Origin: Paraburkholderia hiiakae
GTDB lineage: Bacteria; Pseudomonadota; Gammaproteobacteria; Burkholderiales; Burkholderiaceae
Assembly (NCBI RefSeq): GCF_904848665.1
Contig: NZ_CAJHCQ010000016.1
Span: 1 to 64,000 of the forward strand
Length of the DNA: 64,000 nt
Direction: 5' to 3'
Below are positions 18,137-27,787 of the stretch, one piece after another. Below the pieces are notes generated by a model. That model had not been told where the DNA came from, did not search any database, and saw only the letters and a list, made by a program, of their open reading frames with translations. Both the position numbers and the translations under genes were made by a program. Each line of letters opens with the position of its first letter. Position 1 is the first letter of the stretch.

Positions 18137-18673
18137 TTAGAAACCGCGCCGAACCGTAACCGTTGCGCCGGTGCTATGCGAATGAAGAATGGCGACACGC
18201 GCGGTGGCGGAAAACACCCACTCGTCAACGGTCAGCGAGAGCCGGCGCTGAGGTTGCGCACCGATGTTCAGCGTGCTGTCCGGCACCTGAAGAATCGAGA
18301 TTTGCGGCGCTGTGGAAAGGCCCATCTGCAGATAATCGGAAGTGGGCCGCCCAGCCTGCTGCGAGTCATAACGGCTCCCGGGCGCGGACTTCACGAAATC
18401 GTAATGGTATTTGTCCTGTGCCACTGGCGCGCTATAAAAGCTTTCGACTTGCGCGTAAAACGGCTTTGGCTGATTCGCCTGATATTCCATTTCGTACCGG
18501 CGCAGGTACGCCTGGGGTTCCGGTGGTAGCGCTGGAACCACTTCCATAGGCATGGACGGGATATTGGCGACCGTCATGGTTTCGGGAGCGTTCAAGCCGG
18601 TGCTCTGAGCAAACGCATAACCGCTCAGCATAAAAAAGGCTGCACCGACAATCTTTTCGTTCAGGCACGTCAT
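18137..18673 (-). CDS. Secreted protein of unknown function
   Basis: This 178-residue protein has a Sec signal peptide (about residues 1-24, cleavage after GYAFA) and a mature part rich in Pro, Gln, Ser and Tyr. The C-terminal third is beta-strand-like and ends in Phe (GATVTVRRGF). GGAGG lies 7 bases before the ATG at 18673, which is preferred over the ATG at 18685. I recognise no family. It could be periplasmic or attached to the outer membrane. It is separated from the MFS gene by 64 bases but belongs to no obvious operon. Confidence 0.6.
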   Translation of the reverse strand: MTCLNEKIVGAAFFMLSGYAFAQSTGLNAPETMTVANIPSMPMEVVPALPPEPQAYLRRYEMEYQANQPKPFYAQVESFYSAPVAQDKYHYDFVKSAPGSRYDSQQAGRPTSDYLQMGLSTAPQISILQVPDSTLNIGAQPQRRLSLTVDEWVFSATARVAILHSHSTGATVTVRRGF

Positions 18674-19007
18674 GAGTGCCTCCAATGACGAACGCGAAAC
18701 ATCAAACTGCCGAACGTTCCTGCTGAACAGACTGCCCTTGCATCAACTGCACCAATGCATTCTAGTACCTCATTCGCTTCCTGCTAGCCGAATGTGCGCG
18801 CACGCCATGCAGATGGATGTGATGTCCACCAGCTAGCGGAGTGGCGTGAAATGTCGTTGCCTAACATCGCGGACGATATGACCGATCGAGACGCCAGGAA
18901 GACCACCCGCAGCGGAAGAAATTGCGGATGGTCGTGCGGATATTCGATGAACTCAAGCCAGAGGCGCGCCCATCGACGCTAGCCCATTGGGGAAAATACG
19001 GGTGCGC
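18674..19007. other. Non-coding gap, 334 bases
   Basis: I see no convincing gene. Short open frames here (for example 18794-18982 on the plus strand) have skewed composition and no recognisable motif. The left half should hold the promoter of the secreted-protein gene; no clear -35/-10 pair stands out. Confidence 0.4.
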
Positions 19008-20435
19008 CTAGATCGTACCGAAGAGCGCGCGCGGCCGGTCCTGCAACGTGCGCGCGAGGACCTTGAGTGCGCGCGCCAGTTGCTCCCGCGAGGTTGCACA
19101 TGCGAGGTTGATGCGCACGCCGTGCTCGAGCGTCGAGCGGTCCACGGCGAATGCGGCGGCGGGCATCGTGTTCACCCCGCGCGCCAGTGCGTTGGCGGCG
19201 AAGTCGTCGGAACGCCACGGGGCCGGCACACGCAACCAGACGAACATGCACGCCGGGTCGCTGTTGAGCAGTTCGCGCGGCAAGATTTCGAGCGCGAGTT
19301 CCTGCCGTGCCTGCAGTTCCGCACGCTGCGCTTCGAGTATGAGGTGCGCGGTGCCGTCCTCGATCCAGCGCGTGGTGATGAGCGTGGTGAGCGGCGCGGG
19401 CATCCAGGCCGTCGTGCGCACGGCTTCGGCAGCGAGCGCTGCGCCATGCGGCGGCGTGAGCAGATAGCCAATGCGCAGCCCCGGCGCGAGCACCTTCGAG
19501 GTGGAGGCCACGTGGAAGGTCAGTTCGGGGCACAGGCTCGCGATGGTCGGCAGGCGCTTGCGCAGCAACGGCCCGTACACGTCGTCCTCGATGATCGCGA
19601 CGTGATGCCGCCGCGCGATCTCCACGAGCGCGAGGCGCCGCTCGAGGCTCATCGTCACCACGCTGGGGTTCTGCAGGTTCGGCACGGTAAAGATCGCCTT
19701 CACCGGCATGCGGCGGCAGGCGTCTTCGAGCTGATCGGGCAGGAGGCCTTCGGCATCGCTCGGGATACCGACCAGTTCGAACTGGAACACGGGCGCCAGC
19801 GCCTTGAGGCCGTAGTAGGTCAGCTTGTCGGAGAGGATCACGCCTTCGTGTCCCATCAGGCTGCTCAGGACGGCATAGAGGCCGTGCTGCGCGCCGCTCG
19901 TTACGACGAGATTGTCGGGCGAGGGCGTGAAGCCCGGCGCGGCGATCCATTGCGCGCCCGCCGCGCGTGCCCATTCCGCACCTTGCGGCGGCTGGTATTC
20001 CTGAGTTTCGGCAAAGCGCGGGTCGCGCGAGATCGATGCCATCGTGCGGGCGAGCTGCGCGAGGAATTCGCCCGTCGCCGGACGGTTGACGGTGAGATCG
20101 ATCACGCCGCTTGCTTCGGCGCCGCTCGCGTCCGCGCTTCGCTGCGCCGCGGCGCCGACGGCCGGCATGGCCCCGCCGGTGACGATCGAGCCGCGCCGCT
20201 TGCTCGCGACGATCAGCCCGCGCGCCTGCAACTCCTTGTAGGCGCGTGAAACGGTCGAAACGTTGATGCCCAGCTCCACGGCCAGATCGCGCTGCGGCGG
20301 CAAGCGGCTGCCAGGCGGGTACTGACCGCTGCGCACCTGCTCCTCGAGATTGCGGGAGACCTCCAGATACGTGGCTTGACGACCTTTTGTCTGGATACTG
20401 TCATCCGTTTTTGTCTGGTAATCGTCGGCTTTCAT
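19008..20435 (-). CDS. MocR-type regulator (GntR HTH fused to aminotransferase-like domain)
   Basis: This 475-residue MocR/GntR-type regulator has a winged HTH at about residues 20-90 (PPQRDLAVELGINVSTVSRA). A fold-type-I aminotransferase-like domain follows, with the PLP-binding Lys in STSKVLAPGLRIGY and the IIEDDVYGPLLRK block. The domain senses PLP and often an amino-acid ligand rather than acting as an enzyme. MKADDYQ at 20435 is the preferred start; the frame extends 39 bases further without support. It is divergent from the permease, DadA-like oxidase and LivK-like genes, with CACACAA repeats between, so it almost certainly controls them. Confidence 0.92.
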   Translation of the reverse strand: MKADDYQTKTDDSIQTKGRQATYLEVSRNLEEQVRSGQYPPGSRLPPQRDLAVELGINVSTVSRAYKELQARGLIVASKRRGSIVTGGAMPAVGAAAQRSADASGAEASGVIDLTVNRPATGEFLAQLARTMASISRDPRFAETQEYQPPQGAEWARAAGAQWIAAPGFTPSPDNLVVTSGAQHGLYAVLSSLMGHEGVILSDKLTYYGLKALAPVFQFELVGIPSDAEGLLPDQLEDACRRMPVKAIFTVPNLQNPSVVTMSLERRLALVEIARRHHVAIIEDDVYGPLLRKRLPTIASLCPELTFHVASTSKVLAPGLRIGYLLTPPHGAALAAEAVRTTAWMPAPLTTLITTRWIEDGTAHLILEAQRAELQARQELALEILPRELLNSDPACMFVWLRVPAPWRSDDFAANALARGVNTMPAAAFAVDRSTLEHGVRINLACATSREQLARALKVLARTLQDRPRALFGTI

Positions 20436-20607
20436 GCAAGTAGTAACTCCATACAAAACTCGATCGTCTGCCACATCGCCGTACTGCTCTGAGACACGTC
20501 ACCCGCGCCGCTATCGTATCTTTAACCTAATAATTCGATATCTGGCAAGAGTTTAGCTGCATATTTCGTGGACCGTAAGGCCATGCGCCAGGGAAATTCC
20601 TGGTCTC

Positions 20608-20649
20608 CACACAAAGTCTTTTCAATTGCACACAAAAAATTATTGTGTG
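20608..20649. promoter_or_regulatory. Candidate MocR operator: CACACAA repeats
   Basis: CACACAA occurs at 20608-20614 and again at 20629-20635, exactly 21 bases (two helical turns) apart. The second copy pairs with TTGTGTG at 20643-20649 as an inverted repeat with a 7-base centre. MocR proteins are known to bind directly repeated half-sites, often plus one inverted copy. The block lies between the divergent MocR and permease starts. A possible promoter reading toward the permease (TTGCAC at 20626 with GAGTAT 17 bases later) overlaps the second repeat, compatible with direct control. Binding is inferred. Confidence 0.6.
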
Positions 20650-20720
20650 AGTATGAATCCAAGGTTTTGTTTGGCCAGCAGCTCGGCGCAACACGCACTG
20701 TATTACAGGAGGACAGGCTC

Positions 20721-22133
20721 GTGGCAATCCGGCAACCCACACCCGCTTCAGGCGGAACATCCACACCTCTCGGCCATTCGCTGCGCAAGCGGCACGTCAC
20801 GATGATTTCGCTCGGCGGCATCATCGGCGCGGGGCTCTTCGTCGGCAGCAGCGCCACCATCAACGCGATGGGGCCCGCTGCCTGCCTGAGCTATCTGCTG
20901 GCGGGCATCGTCGTGCTCTTCGTCATGCGCATGCTCGGCGAGATGGCGCTGGCGCATCCGGGCGTCGGCTCGTTCACGGAGTTCACGCGCATTGGGCTGG
21001 GCGACTGGGCGGGCTTCACGAACGGCTGGCTCTACTGGTACTTCTGGGTGATCGTGGTCGCCGTGGAGGCGGTGGCGGGCGCGGGCATCCTGCAGCGCTG
21101 GATTCCCGCCCCGGTCTGGGTGATCGGCCTCGTGCTGCTCTCGGTCATGGCGGTCGTGAACCTGCTCTCGGTGAAATCGTATGGAGAATTCGAGTACTGG
21201 TTCGCGTCGATCAAGGTCGCGGCGATCATCGTGTTCATCGTGGTGGGGACGAGCTATCTGTTCGGGTTCAGCTCGTGGCACCAGACCGTGCACAACCTGA
21301 GCGGCGACCACGGCTTCATGCCGTTCGGCGCGATGTCGATTTTCGCGGGCGTGCCCACCGTGATCTTCGCCGTGGGCGGCGCGGAGATCGCGACCATAGC
21401 CGCTGCCGAATCCGACGATCCGGGCCGCAACGTCGCTTCGATGACACGCTCGGTCATCCTGCGCGTCATCACGTTCTACGTCGGCTCGCTCTTCGTGATT
21501 GCGTGCATCGTGCCGTGGGCGAGCATCAAGGTGGGCTACTCGCCGTTCGTGGCCGCGCTCGAGACCATGCATATTCCGGGCGCTGCGGACATCATGAATG
21601 CAATCGTGCTCGTGGCCGTGCTTTCGGCGTTGAACTCCGGGCTCTATGTGTCATCGCGCATCGTGTTCCGGCTTGCGGAACGCGGCGACGCGCCGCGCGC
21701 GCTGCTCACGCTCTCGAAGAGCCGCGTGCCGCGTCTGGCGGTGCTCGCGAGCAGCATCGTCGGCTACGTGGCGATCGTGGCGGCGATCGTTTCGCCGCAG
21801 GGCGTGTTCCTCTATCTCGTCAGTGCATCGGGCGCGGTGATGCTGTTCGTGTATCTCTCCATCGCCGTTTCGCAGATCGTGATTCGCCGGCGCCTGGAGG
21901 CAACGGAACCCGAACGGCTCACGTTCAAAATGTGGCTCTTTCCGTGGCTTTCGTGGGCTGTGGTGGCCGCGATTGCCGGCGTGCTCTGCGCGATGGGCTT
22001 CGACCACGCGCTCTCGGGCCAGCTCATGGCGAGCCTCGCGAGCCTGGCGGTGGTGTCGGCGGCTTATATGCTGACGCGCAAGAGGACTCACGCGGAGGAT
22101 TTCCGTGAGCCCGCAACCAACTGGAAGAAGTAA
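20721..22133 (+). CDS. Amino-acid permease (APC superfamily, GabP/AAT-like)
   Basis: This 470-residue permease has about 12 transmembrane helices. The first helix carries the APC signature ISLGGIIGAGLFVGSSATI; VGGAEIATIAAAESDDP and LSALNSGLYVSSR are family blocks of the GabP/AAT group. GTG at 20721 is the chosen start because AGGAGGA lies 6 bases before it and homology begins there; an upstream ATG at 20568 is in frame but falls in the operator region. The stop overlaps the start of the oxidase gene as TAATG, indicating translational coupling. The substrate is probably the amino acid or D-amino acid consumed by the next enzyme. Confidence 0.9.
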   Translation: MAIRQPTPASGGTSTPLGHSLRKRHVTMISLGGIIGAGLFVGSSATINAMGPAACLSYLLAGIVVLFVMRMLGEMALAHPGVGSFTEFTRIGLGDWAGFTNGWLYWYFWVIVVAVEAVAGAGILQRWIPAPVWVIGLVLLSVMAVVNLLSVKSYGEFEYWFASIKVAAIIVFIVVGTSYLFGFSSWHQTVHNLSGDHGFMPFGAMSIFAGVPTVIFAVGGAEIATIAAAESDDPGRNVASMTRSVILRVITFYVGSLFVIACIVPWASIKVGYSPFVAALETMHIPGAADIMNAIVLVAVLSALNSGLYVSSRIVFRLAERGDAPRALLTLSKSRVPRLAVLASSIVGYVAIVAAIVSPQGVFLYLVSASGAVMLFVYLSIAVSQIVIRRRLEATEPERLTFKMWLFPWLSWAVVAAIAGVLCAMGFDHALSGQLMASLASLAVVSAAYMLTRKRTHAEDFREPATNWKK

Positions 22134-23365
22134 TGGCGCAAGTGGCTGTCATCGGCGCGGGGTTCGTGGGGTTGTCGTGCGCTTACTGGCTCATGCGTGA
22201 CGGGCACAGCGTGACGCTGTACGACGCGCAAGGGCCGGGCGAGGGGGCCTCGTACGGCAACGCGGGCACGTTCGCGAACTACGCGTGCATTCCCGTGAAT
22301 AACCCCGACGTGTTTCGCAACATCCCGCGCTTTCTGTTTTCGTCGACGAGCCCGCTGCGCATTCGCTGGGGCGACGTGCCAACGCTCACGCCATGGCTCG
22401 CTCGCTTTCTGCTGAGCGCCACACCGCGCCGCTACGGGCGCAGCGTGAATGCGCTTGCGCAACTGCTGTCGCGCGCATTCGAGGGTTACCGCGAGATGCT
22501 AACCGCCGACCCACTCGCGGCCTTCGTGCGCGAGCGCGAATGCCTCTACCTGTATTCGAGCGCGGCGTCGTTCGAGGCCGCGCAGCCGGCGCTCGCGCTG
22601 CGGCGCTCGCTAGGCGTGGAGTTCGAAACGCTCGCGCGCAGCGAGATCGCACAACTGGAGCCGGGCCTCGCGCCGCTCTTCGCTCAAGGCACGCTCTTCA
22701 AGGGCAGCTGGTTTTTGAGCGATCCGCGCGGCTTTCTTCAGGCCTTGCATGCGCTGTTGACGCAGCGCGGTCTTGTGCACCGGCGCGTGGCCGTCGAGAC
22801 GCTGGAGCCTGCGCCGAGCGCGGTGAAGCTGATCGATTCGGCGGGCGACGCGCATGACGCCGAACAGGCCATTGTGTGCGCCGGCGCGTTTTCGGCTCGC
22901 CTCGCGCGCCAATGCGGCGACGCGCTGCCGCTAGGCGTGGAGCGCGGCTATCACGTGCGTTTTCCTGGCACCGCTAACCGTATTTCGCGGCCGTGCGGCT
23001 GGGCCGAGCGCGGCTTCTACATGACGCCGATGGACGGCGGCATTCGCGCGGCGGGCACCGTCGAGCTGGCGGCCACCGGCGCGGGCAAGAACGCGGACCT
23101 GCTGCGGCTTTTAACGCGCTCCGCGCAGGAGGCGCTGCCCGGATTGCCGGAGCCGGACAGCGACTGGCTCGGCTTCAGGCCGAGCCTGCCCGACGCGCTG
23201 CCCGTGGTGGGCGCGTCGAGCCGCTCGCCGCGCGTGATCTATGCGTTCGGGCACCAGCATCTCGGCGTGACGCTCGGCGGCGTGACGGGCAGCGTGGTTG
23301 CCGATCTCGTTGCGCAACGCGCGCCCGCACTCGATCTCACGCCCTATAGTCCGCGCCGTTTTTAA
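22133..23365 (+). CDS. FAD-dependent amino-acid oxidoreductase (DadA-like)
   Basis: This 410-residue protein of the DAO family has an N-terminal Rossmann dinucleotide site (VIGAGFVGLSCAYWL, residues 6-20) and the DadA-style GASYGNAG segment. The C-terminal block includes LGFRPSLPDALPVVGASS and FGHQHLGVTLGGVTG. It probably deaminates a D-amino acid, or a cyclic or secondary amine, passing electrons to quinones. Start and stop overlap with the permease (TAATG) indicates stoichiometric expression. A specific substrate such as D-alanine or hydroxy-D-proline cannot be decided from sequence. Confidence 0.88.
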   Translation: MAQVAVIGAGFVGLSCAYWLMRDGHSVTLYDAQGPGEGASYGNAGTFANYACIPVNNPDVFRNIPRFLFSSTSPLRIRWGDVPTLTPWLARFLLSATPRRYGRSVNALAQLLSRAFEGYREMLTADPLAAFVRERECLYLYSSAASFEAAQPALALRRSLGVEFETLARSEIAQLEPGLAPLFAQGTLFKGSWFLSDPRGFLQALHALLTQRGLVHRRVAVETLEPAPSAVKLIDSAGDAHDAEQAIVCAGAFSARLARQCGDALPLGVERGYHVRFPGTANRISRPCGWAERGFYMTPMDGGIRAAGTVELAATGAGKNADLLRLLTRSAQEALPGLPEPDSDWLGFRPSLPDALPVVGASSRSPRVIYAFGHQHLGVTLGGVTGSVVADLVAQRAPALDLTPYSPRRF

Positions 23366-23440
23366 CCCGGTTTCGAGCCATTTACCAGCCATCAGCCACG
23401 TAACATTCACCGCAACAGTCTCCCAGTGAGGATGAGCATC

Positions 23441-24589
23441 ATGAACCGCCGCACTCTCGTACTAACGATGGCCCTCGGGCTTATGGGCTTGCACGGCCCC
23501 GCGCAGGCGGCCGACCCCGAGGTGGTGAAGATCGGCTTCGCGGGTCCGCTCACCGGCCCGGTCGCGCGCGTCGGCAAGGACTTGCAGTACGGCGCGCAGC
23601 TCGCGATCGACGAGGAGAACGCAAAACACCCCGTGATTGCGGGCAAACCGGTGAAGTACGTGCTCGACGTGCAGGACGACCAGGCCGACCCGCACGTGGC
23701 CGTGCAGGTCGCGCAAAAGCTCGTGGACGACGGCGTGGTCGGCGTGATTGGCCACTACAACTCGGGCTGCAGCATTCCCGCTTCGGCGGTGTATCACAAC
23801 GCGAACGTCGCCATGATCACGCCGGGGTCCACCAACCCGGCGCTGACCCAGCAGGGCTACGCGAACGTGTTCCGCACCATGGGCAACGACGGCATAGGCG
23901 GCGTGATCGCCGGTAAATTCGCGGTGGAGCAGTTGAAGGCGAAGCGCATCGGCATCATCGACGACCGCACGGCTTTCGGCCAGGGACTCGCCGACGCATT
24001 CGAGAAGGGCGCGAAGGAGGCCAACGGCAATATCGTCGACCGCGAGTTCACCAATGACAAAGCCGTGGATTTCCGCGCCATTCTCACGACGCTCAAGCAG
24101 AAGAACGTCGACGTGATCTTCTTTGGCGGCCTCGATGAACAAGGCGCGATGCTTGCCAAGCAGATGCGCACGCTCGGTATGCCGGCGCGGCTCTTCGGCG
24201 CGGGCGCATTGAAGAGCAATGCCTTCCTGCAGATCGCGGGCCCGGCGGGCGAGGGCACACAGGACCTCGAACCGGGACCGGCGCTCGACAAGCTGCCTTC
24301 CGCGCAGGCGTTCGCGAAGCGCTACAAGGCGAGATTCAATCAGGATGTCGAACTGTATGCGCCGTTCGCCTACGACGCCGCGCTCGCCATGATCAAGGCG
24401 ATCCGCGACGCCGACTCGCTCGACCGCGCGAAGATCGTCGCGAGCTTCCCGAAGGTGACGGTAGTGGGCGTGACGGGCAATATCGCGTTCGATCCGCACG
24501 GCGACCTCATCAAGCCGCCTTATACGCTCTTCGAGGTGCAGCAGGGGCAGTGGAAGAGCCTGAGGACGCTTGGGGGCAACGGCGTGTAA
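23441..24589 (+). CDS. Branched-chain amino-acid-type ABC substrate-binding protein (LivJ/K-like)
   Basis: This 382-residue periplasmic binding protein has a signal peptide ending HGPAQA before ADPEVV. The type-I fold motifs are GFAGPLTGPVARVGKDLQYG at the mature N-terminus, YNSGCSIPAS in the ligand hinge, and FRTMGNDGIGG. GAGGA precedes the ATG at 23441 by 8 bases; GTG at 23426 and ATG at 23432 are in-frame alternatives. No ABC permease or ATPase genes follow, so it is an orphan binding protein. It belongs to the permease and oxidase operon and would need LIV-type partners encoded elsewhere. Confidence 0.9.
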   Translation: MNRRTLVLTMALGLMGLHGPAQAADPEVVKIGFAGPLTGPVARVGKDLQYGAQLAIDEENAKHPVIAGKPVKYVLDVQDDQADPHVAVQVAQKLVDDGVVGVIGHYNSGCSIPASAVYHNANVAMITPGSTNPALTQQGYANVFRTMGNDGIGGVIAGKFAVEQLKAKRIGIIDDRTAFGQGLADAFEKGAKEANGNIVDREFTNDKAVDFRAILTTLKQKNVDVIFFGGLDEQGAMLAKQMRTLGMPARLFGAGALKSNAFLQIAGPAGEGTQDLEPGPALDKLPSAQAFAKRYKARFNQDVELYAPFAYDAALAMIKAIRDADSLDRAKIVASFPKVTVVGVTGNIAFDPHGDLIKPPYTLFEVQQGQWKSLRTLGGNGV

Positions 24590-24605
24590 CAGCGCCTTGG
24601 GGTCT

Positions 24606-27542
24606 TTAGCGCGCCACGAGCAGCTCGATCAGCGTGTGGAAATCGACTGGCTTCGTGAGATGCGAGTCGAAGCCGCTCATGCGCGAGCGCAGCCGGTCGG
24701 CGTGCTGGCCCCAACCCGTTAGCGCGATGATCTGCAGGGCGGCGTAGCGCGGGCTTTGACGAATCTGCCGCGCGATTTCGTAGCCGTCCATGCCGGGCAT
24801 GCCGATGTCGAGCACGACCGCATGCGGCACCGACTGCTCAAGCGCGCCGAGGGCGGCGGCGCCGTCGTACACCACGCGCACCTGTGCGCCCTCGCTCGAA
24901 AGCACCATGGCGAGCGAATCGGCGGCGTCGCGATTGTCGTCGACCACGAGAATGCGCTTGCCCACGAGCGCCTTCGCGGTGCGCGCCACGGCCGCCGGGG
25001 TCTCGCGCGCTTCGGCCGGCGTCCGCTGCGAGAGCGGCAGGCGCACCGTGAACGTGCTGCCTTTGCCGGGGCCCGCGCTCGCAGCCTCGACCGTGCCGCC
25101 GTGCATACGCACCAGATGGCGCGCCATGGTAAGACCGATGCCAAGGCCGCCCTGGTTGCGCTCGGCCGGGCGGCTGATCTGCGTGAACATTTCGAATACC
25201 TGACCAATTTGCTCGGCTGACATGCCGATGCCTGTATCGCTCAGCGTGACGACTACGCAATCGCCATCGCGCGTGGCAAAGAGCCGGATCTGGCCGCCCG
25301 TGTCGGTATAGCGCGCCGCGTTGTTGAGTATGTTCGCGAAGACCTGCGTGAGACGCACGCGGTCGGCGTCGAGAACAAGCGGTGTGTCGGGCAGCATGAT
25401 GCTCAGTTCATGGTGCGCCTGATCGATGGCGGGGCGGCTCGTTTCAATCGCATTCGCGATGATTTCCGCGAGCGCGACCGGCGCCTTCACGAGGCCGATC
25501 TTGCCGCGCGTGATGCGCGACACTTCCATCAGATCGTCGATCAGCCGCACCATGTGATGCACCTGACGATCGAGCATGTCGAGTATCGGGGCCGAGTCGG
25601 CGGGCGGCGGGCTGCGCCGGATGAGATGCAGCGCATTGGCAATCGGTGCGAGCGGATTGCGCAGTTCGTGCGCGAGTGTCGCGAGGAATTCGTCCTTGCG
25701 GCGGTCGGCTTCCTTGAGCGCGTCGGCGGCGTTCACGGCTTCGGTCACGTCGATCGAGACGCACACATGGCCGCGAAACGCTCCGCTCGCGGAGAACCAC
25801 GGCGCACAGCAGGTTTCGAACCAGTGCCAGCTTGCGTCCTTGAGCTTGACGCGCAAGCGGCTCTGGAACGCGCAACGATCGTGCTGCGCGGTCTGAACGC
25901 GCGTCAGAAAGCCGGGCAGGTCGCGCGGATGGACGATGGAGTGCCAGCCTTTTTCGAGCAGATCTCCGGAGGTGAGACCGATCGCCGCGAGATAACGCTG
26001 GTTCAAATAGACCGTGTTGCCTTGCGTGTCGATTTGCCAGATCAACGCAGGTGACGCATCGGCTAGCGCACGAAAGCGCGCCTCGCTCTCGCGCAGCGCT
26101 TCCTGGGCGCCGCGGCGGTCGTCCACGTCGATGTTCATGCCCACCCATTTGCGCACCGTGCCGTCCGGATTCCAGATCGGCGCCGCGCGCACGTTGGTCC
26201 ATCTCCAGCCGCCCGCGGCGACGTGCAGCCGGAATTCCGCGTTCACCACACGTTGCGCCGCAATCGCGTCCTTCCATTGGCGCAGCGCGTAGGCGCGGTC
26301 GTCTGGATGAACGGCGTTGGCCCAGCCTTCGCCGAGCCATTCTTCGCCGGGCTGGCCGGTATATACCGACCACCCCGGTGAGACCGACTCGGCCTGGCCT
26401 TGGGCATCGGCTTCCCACACGGCCTGCGCAAAGCCTTCCACCAATGCGCGAAAGCGTTCTTCGCTGTCCACACATTCGGTTTCCACGCGCTTGCGCTCCG
26501 TAATGTCCAGCGCGAATTCGGCGCACTTCGAGGCCATGCCCGTGCCCGAAAGCCGGGTGGGCGCGAACAGGCCCCACCAGCGCGTGCCGTCCTTGCGGAT
26601 CAACTGCCGCTCGTAGGGCTGCGTGCGTCCCGTGGCGGCGAGGTCGGTGACCGCCCGCGTCGTCACACCGAGAAATTCGAGCGGCACGAGCCGGTCCCAG
26701 TGCGTCGCGGCGCGCAGATCCTCGCGACTGTAGCCGCTCATCTGCTCGAACGCGCCGTTGGCGTCGGCCATGGTGCCGTCGAGGTCGAAGAACAGCACCC
26801 CCACGGTTTCGATGGAAATGGCGGCCTGCAGGCGCGCCTCGCTCTCGCGCAGCGCGGCTTCGGCCTGCTTGCGCTGCGCGGCTTCGTCGTGGAGCTTCGT
26901 GTTGATGTTCTGCAGCGTGCGCGTGCGCTCGGCGACCTGCTGCGCGAGATTGTGGCCCGCGTCCTGCGCGTCGACCAGCGCACAGCTCAACTGGTGCGCG
27001 GCGCTCGCGCACGAGGCGAGGCTTTGCAGAAGGCGCGCGTCCTCGGCGTCGAAATGTCGCTCCTGCCCGTGTGTCACGGCCCAGACCGTGCCGAATACCG
27101 TGCCGTCGACGCGCCAGGGCACATGCAGCGCTTCGCGGATGGGCGGATCGATCGCGCGGTACGAGGCAAAGCAGCGTGCAGGCCGGTCGAACAGGAGCAT
27201 CGTGTTGCGCCCCTCCGTCGCGCCGCTCGGGCAGTCGTCGCCGGGAAGCATCCGGTCCACGTCCCCGGCCAGTTTGCCGGCCACTGCGTGCCAGCGGAAC
27301 TGGGCCGTGGCGCCGTCGCGCTCGGGCACGCTTACGCCAGCCGAGTCGGCGCGGCAAAGCGCGAGCGCGAGTTGCGCGAGCATCGGCAGTACACCTGAAG
27401 GATTGCCAGCCATTTCCTGTGCGAGCGCAGCGAGCGCACGGCTCTCGCCCTGATAGTCGGGCAGTCGGTTCGGGCGGTTCACCAGAGCCTCGGTGATCAG
27501 CGTTTCCTCGACCTTGAGCGCGGGTGCGCCGTTGTCTTGCAT
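24606..27542 (-). CDS. Hybrid sensor histidine kinase with GAF and three PAS domains
   Basis: This 978-residue soluble kinase has, in order: a GAF-like domain (about 40-195), a coiled coil (about 205-245), three PAS/PAC units (about 240-355, 360-485, 490-610), and HisKA with HELRNPLAPI near residue 638. HATPase_c follows with DTGIGM and GLGIGLTMARHLV, then a receiver domain (862-978) whose phospho-acceptor is Asp912 in VLDIGMPGMDGYE, ending with the conserved Lys in LTKPVD. No membrane helix is present, so the input is cytosolic. CGGAGG precedes the ATG. No partner regulator is encoded nearby, so phosphotransfer to a distant partner or self-regulation through the receiver is likely. Confidence 0.93.
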   Translation of the reverse strand: MQDNGAPALKVEETLITEALVNRPNRLPDYQGESRALAALAQEMAGNPSGVLPMLAQLALALCRADSAGVSVPERDGATAQFRWHAVAGKLAGDVDRMLPGDDCPSGATEGRNTMLLFDRPARCFASYRAIDPPIREALHVPWRVDGTVFGTVWAVTHGQERHFDAEDARLLQSLASCASAAHQLSCALVDAQDAGHNLAQQVAERTRTLQNINTKLHDEAAQRKQAEAALRESEARLQAAISIETVGVLFFDLDGTMADANGAFEQMSGYSREDLRAATHWDRLVPLEFLGVTTRAVTDLAATGRTQPYERQLIRKDGTRWWGLFAPTRLSGTGMASKCAEFALDITERKRVETECVDSEERFRALVEGFAQAVWEADAQGQAESVSPGWSVYTGQPGEEWLGEGWANAVHPDDRAYALRQWKDAIAAQRVVNAEFRLHVAAGGWRWTNVRAAPIWNPDGTVRKWVGMNIDVDDRRGAQEALRESEARFRALADASPALIWQIDTQGNTVYLNQRYLAAIGLTSGDLLEKGWHSIVHPRDLPGFLTRVQTAQHDRCAFQSRLRVKLKDASWHWFETCCAPWFSASGAFRGHVCVSIDVTEAVNAADALKEADRRKDEFLATLAHELRNPLAPIANALHLIRRSPPPADSAPILDMLDRQVHHMVRLIDDLMEVSRITRGKIGLVKAPVALAEIIANAIETSRPAIDQAHHELSIMLPDTPLVLDADRVRLTQVFANILNNAARYTDTGGQIRLFATRDGDCVVVTLSDTGIGMSAEQIGQVFEMFTQISRPAERNQGGLGIGLTMARHLVRMHGGTVEAASAGPGKGSTFTVRLPLSQRTPAEARETPAAVARTAKALVGKRILVVDDNRDAADSLAMVLSSEGAQVRVVYDGAAALGALEQSVPHAVVLDIGMPGMDGYEIARQIRQSPRYAALQIIALTGWGQHADRLRSRMSGFDSHLTKPVDFHTLIELLVAR

Positions 27543-27787
27543 GCTGCCTCCGCCTTAGTCGTGCGCCGCGCCGGCATTCGCATCTTGGGTGCAAGGTGCG
27601 AACACGGGCGGAGCCCGTTGTGTACGTTAGTGAGCATCGCGTATTCCCGTAGACGAAATCCGCTAGATATAAGTGCGTTTTGTTGCGTCCCTTTGACGGG
27701 CGCGCACGCGGAGGTGGGCCGCAAAGCGCGGCGGGCATTGCGTTTGCTTGAAAGCTGCACGATGTGGGAGGCGAGGAGGATGCGATC

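Noticed and set aside
18794..18982. A possible transposase remnant in the gap before the MocR gene
   Set aside because: The translation has no DDE or helix-turn-helix pattern and no terminal repeats were found.
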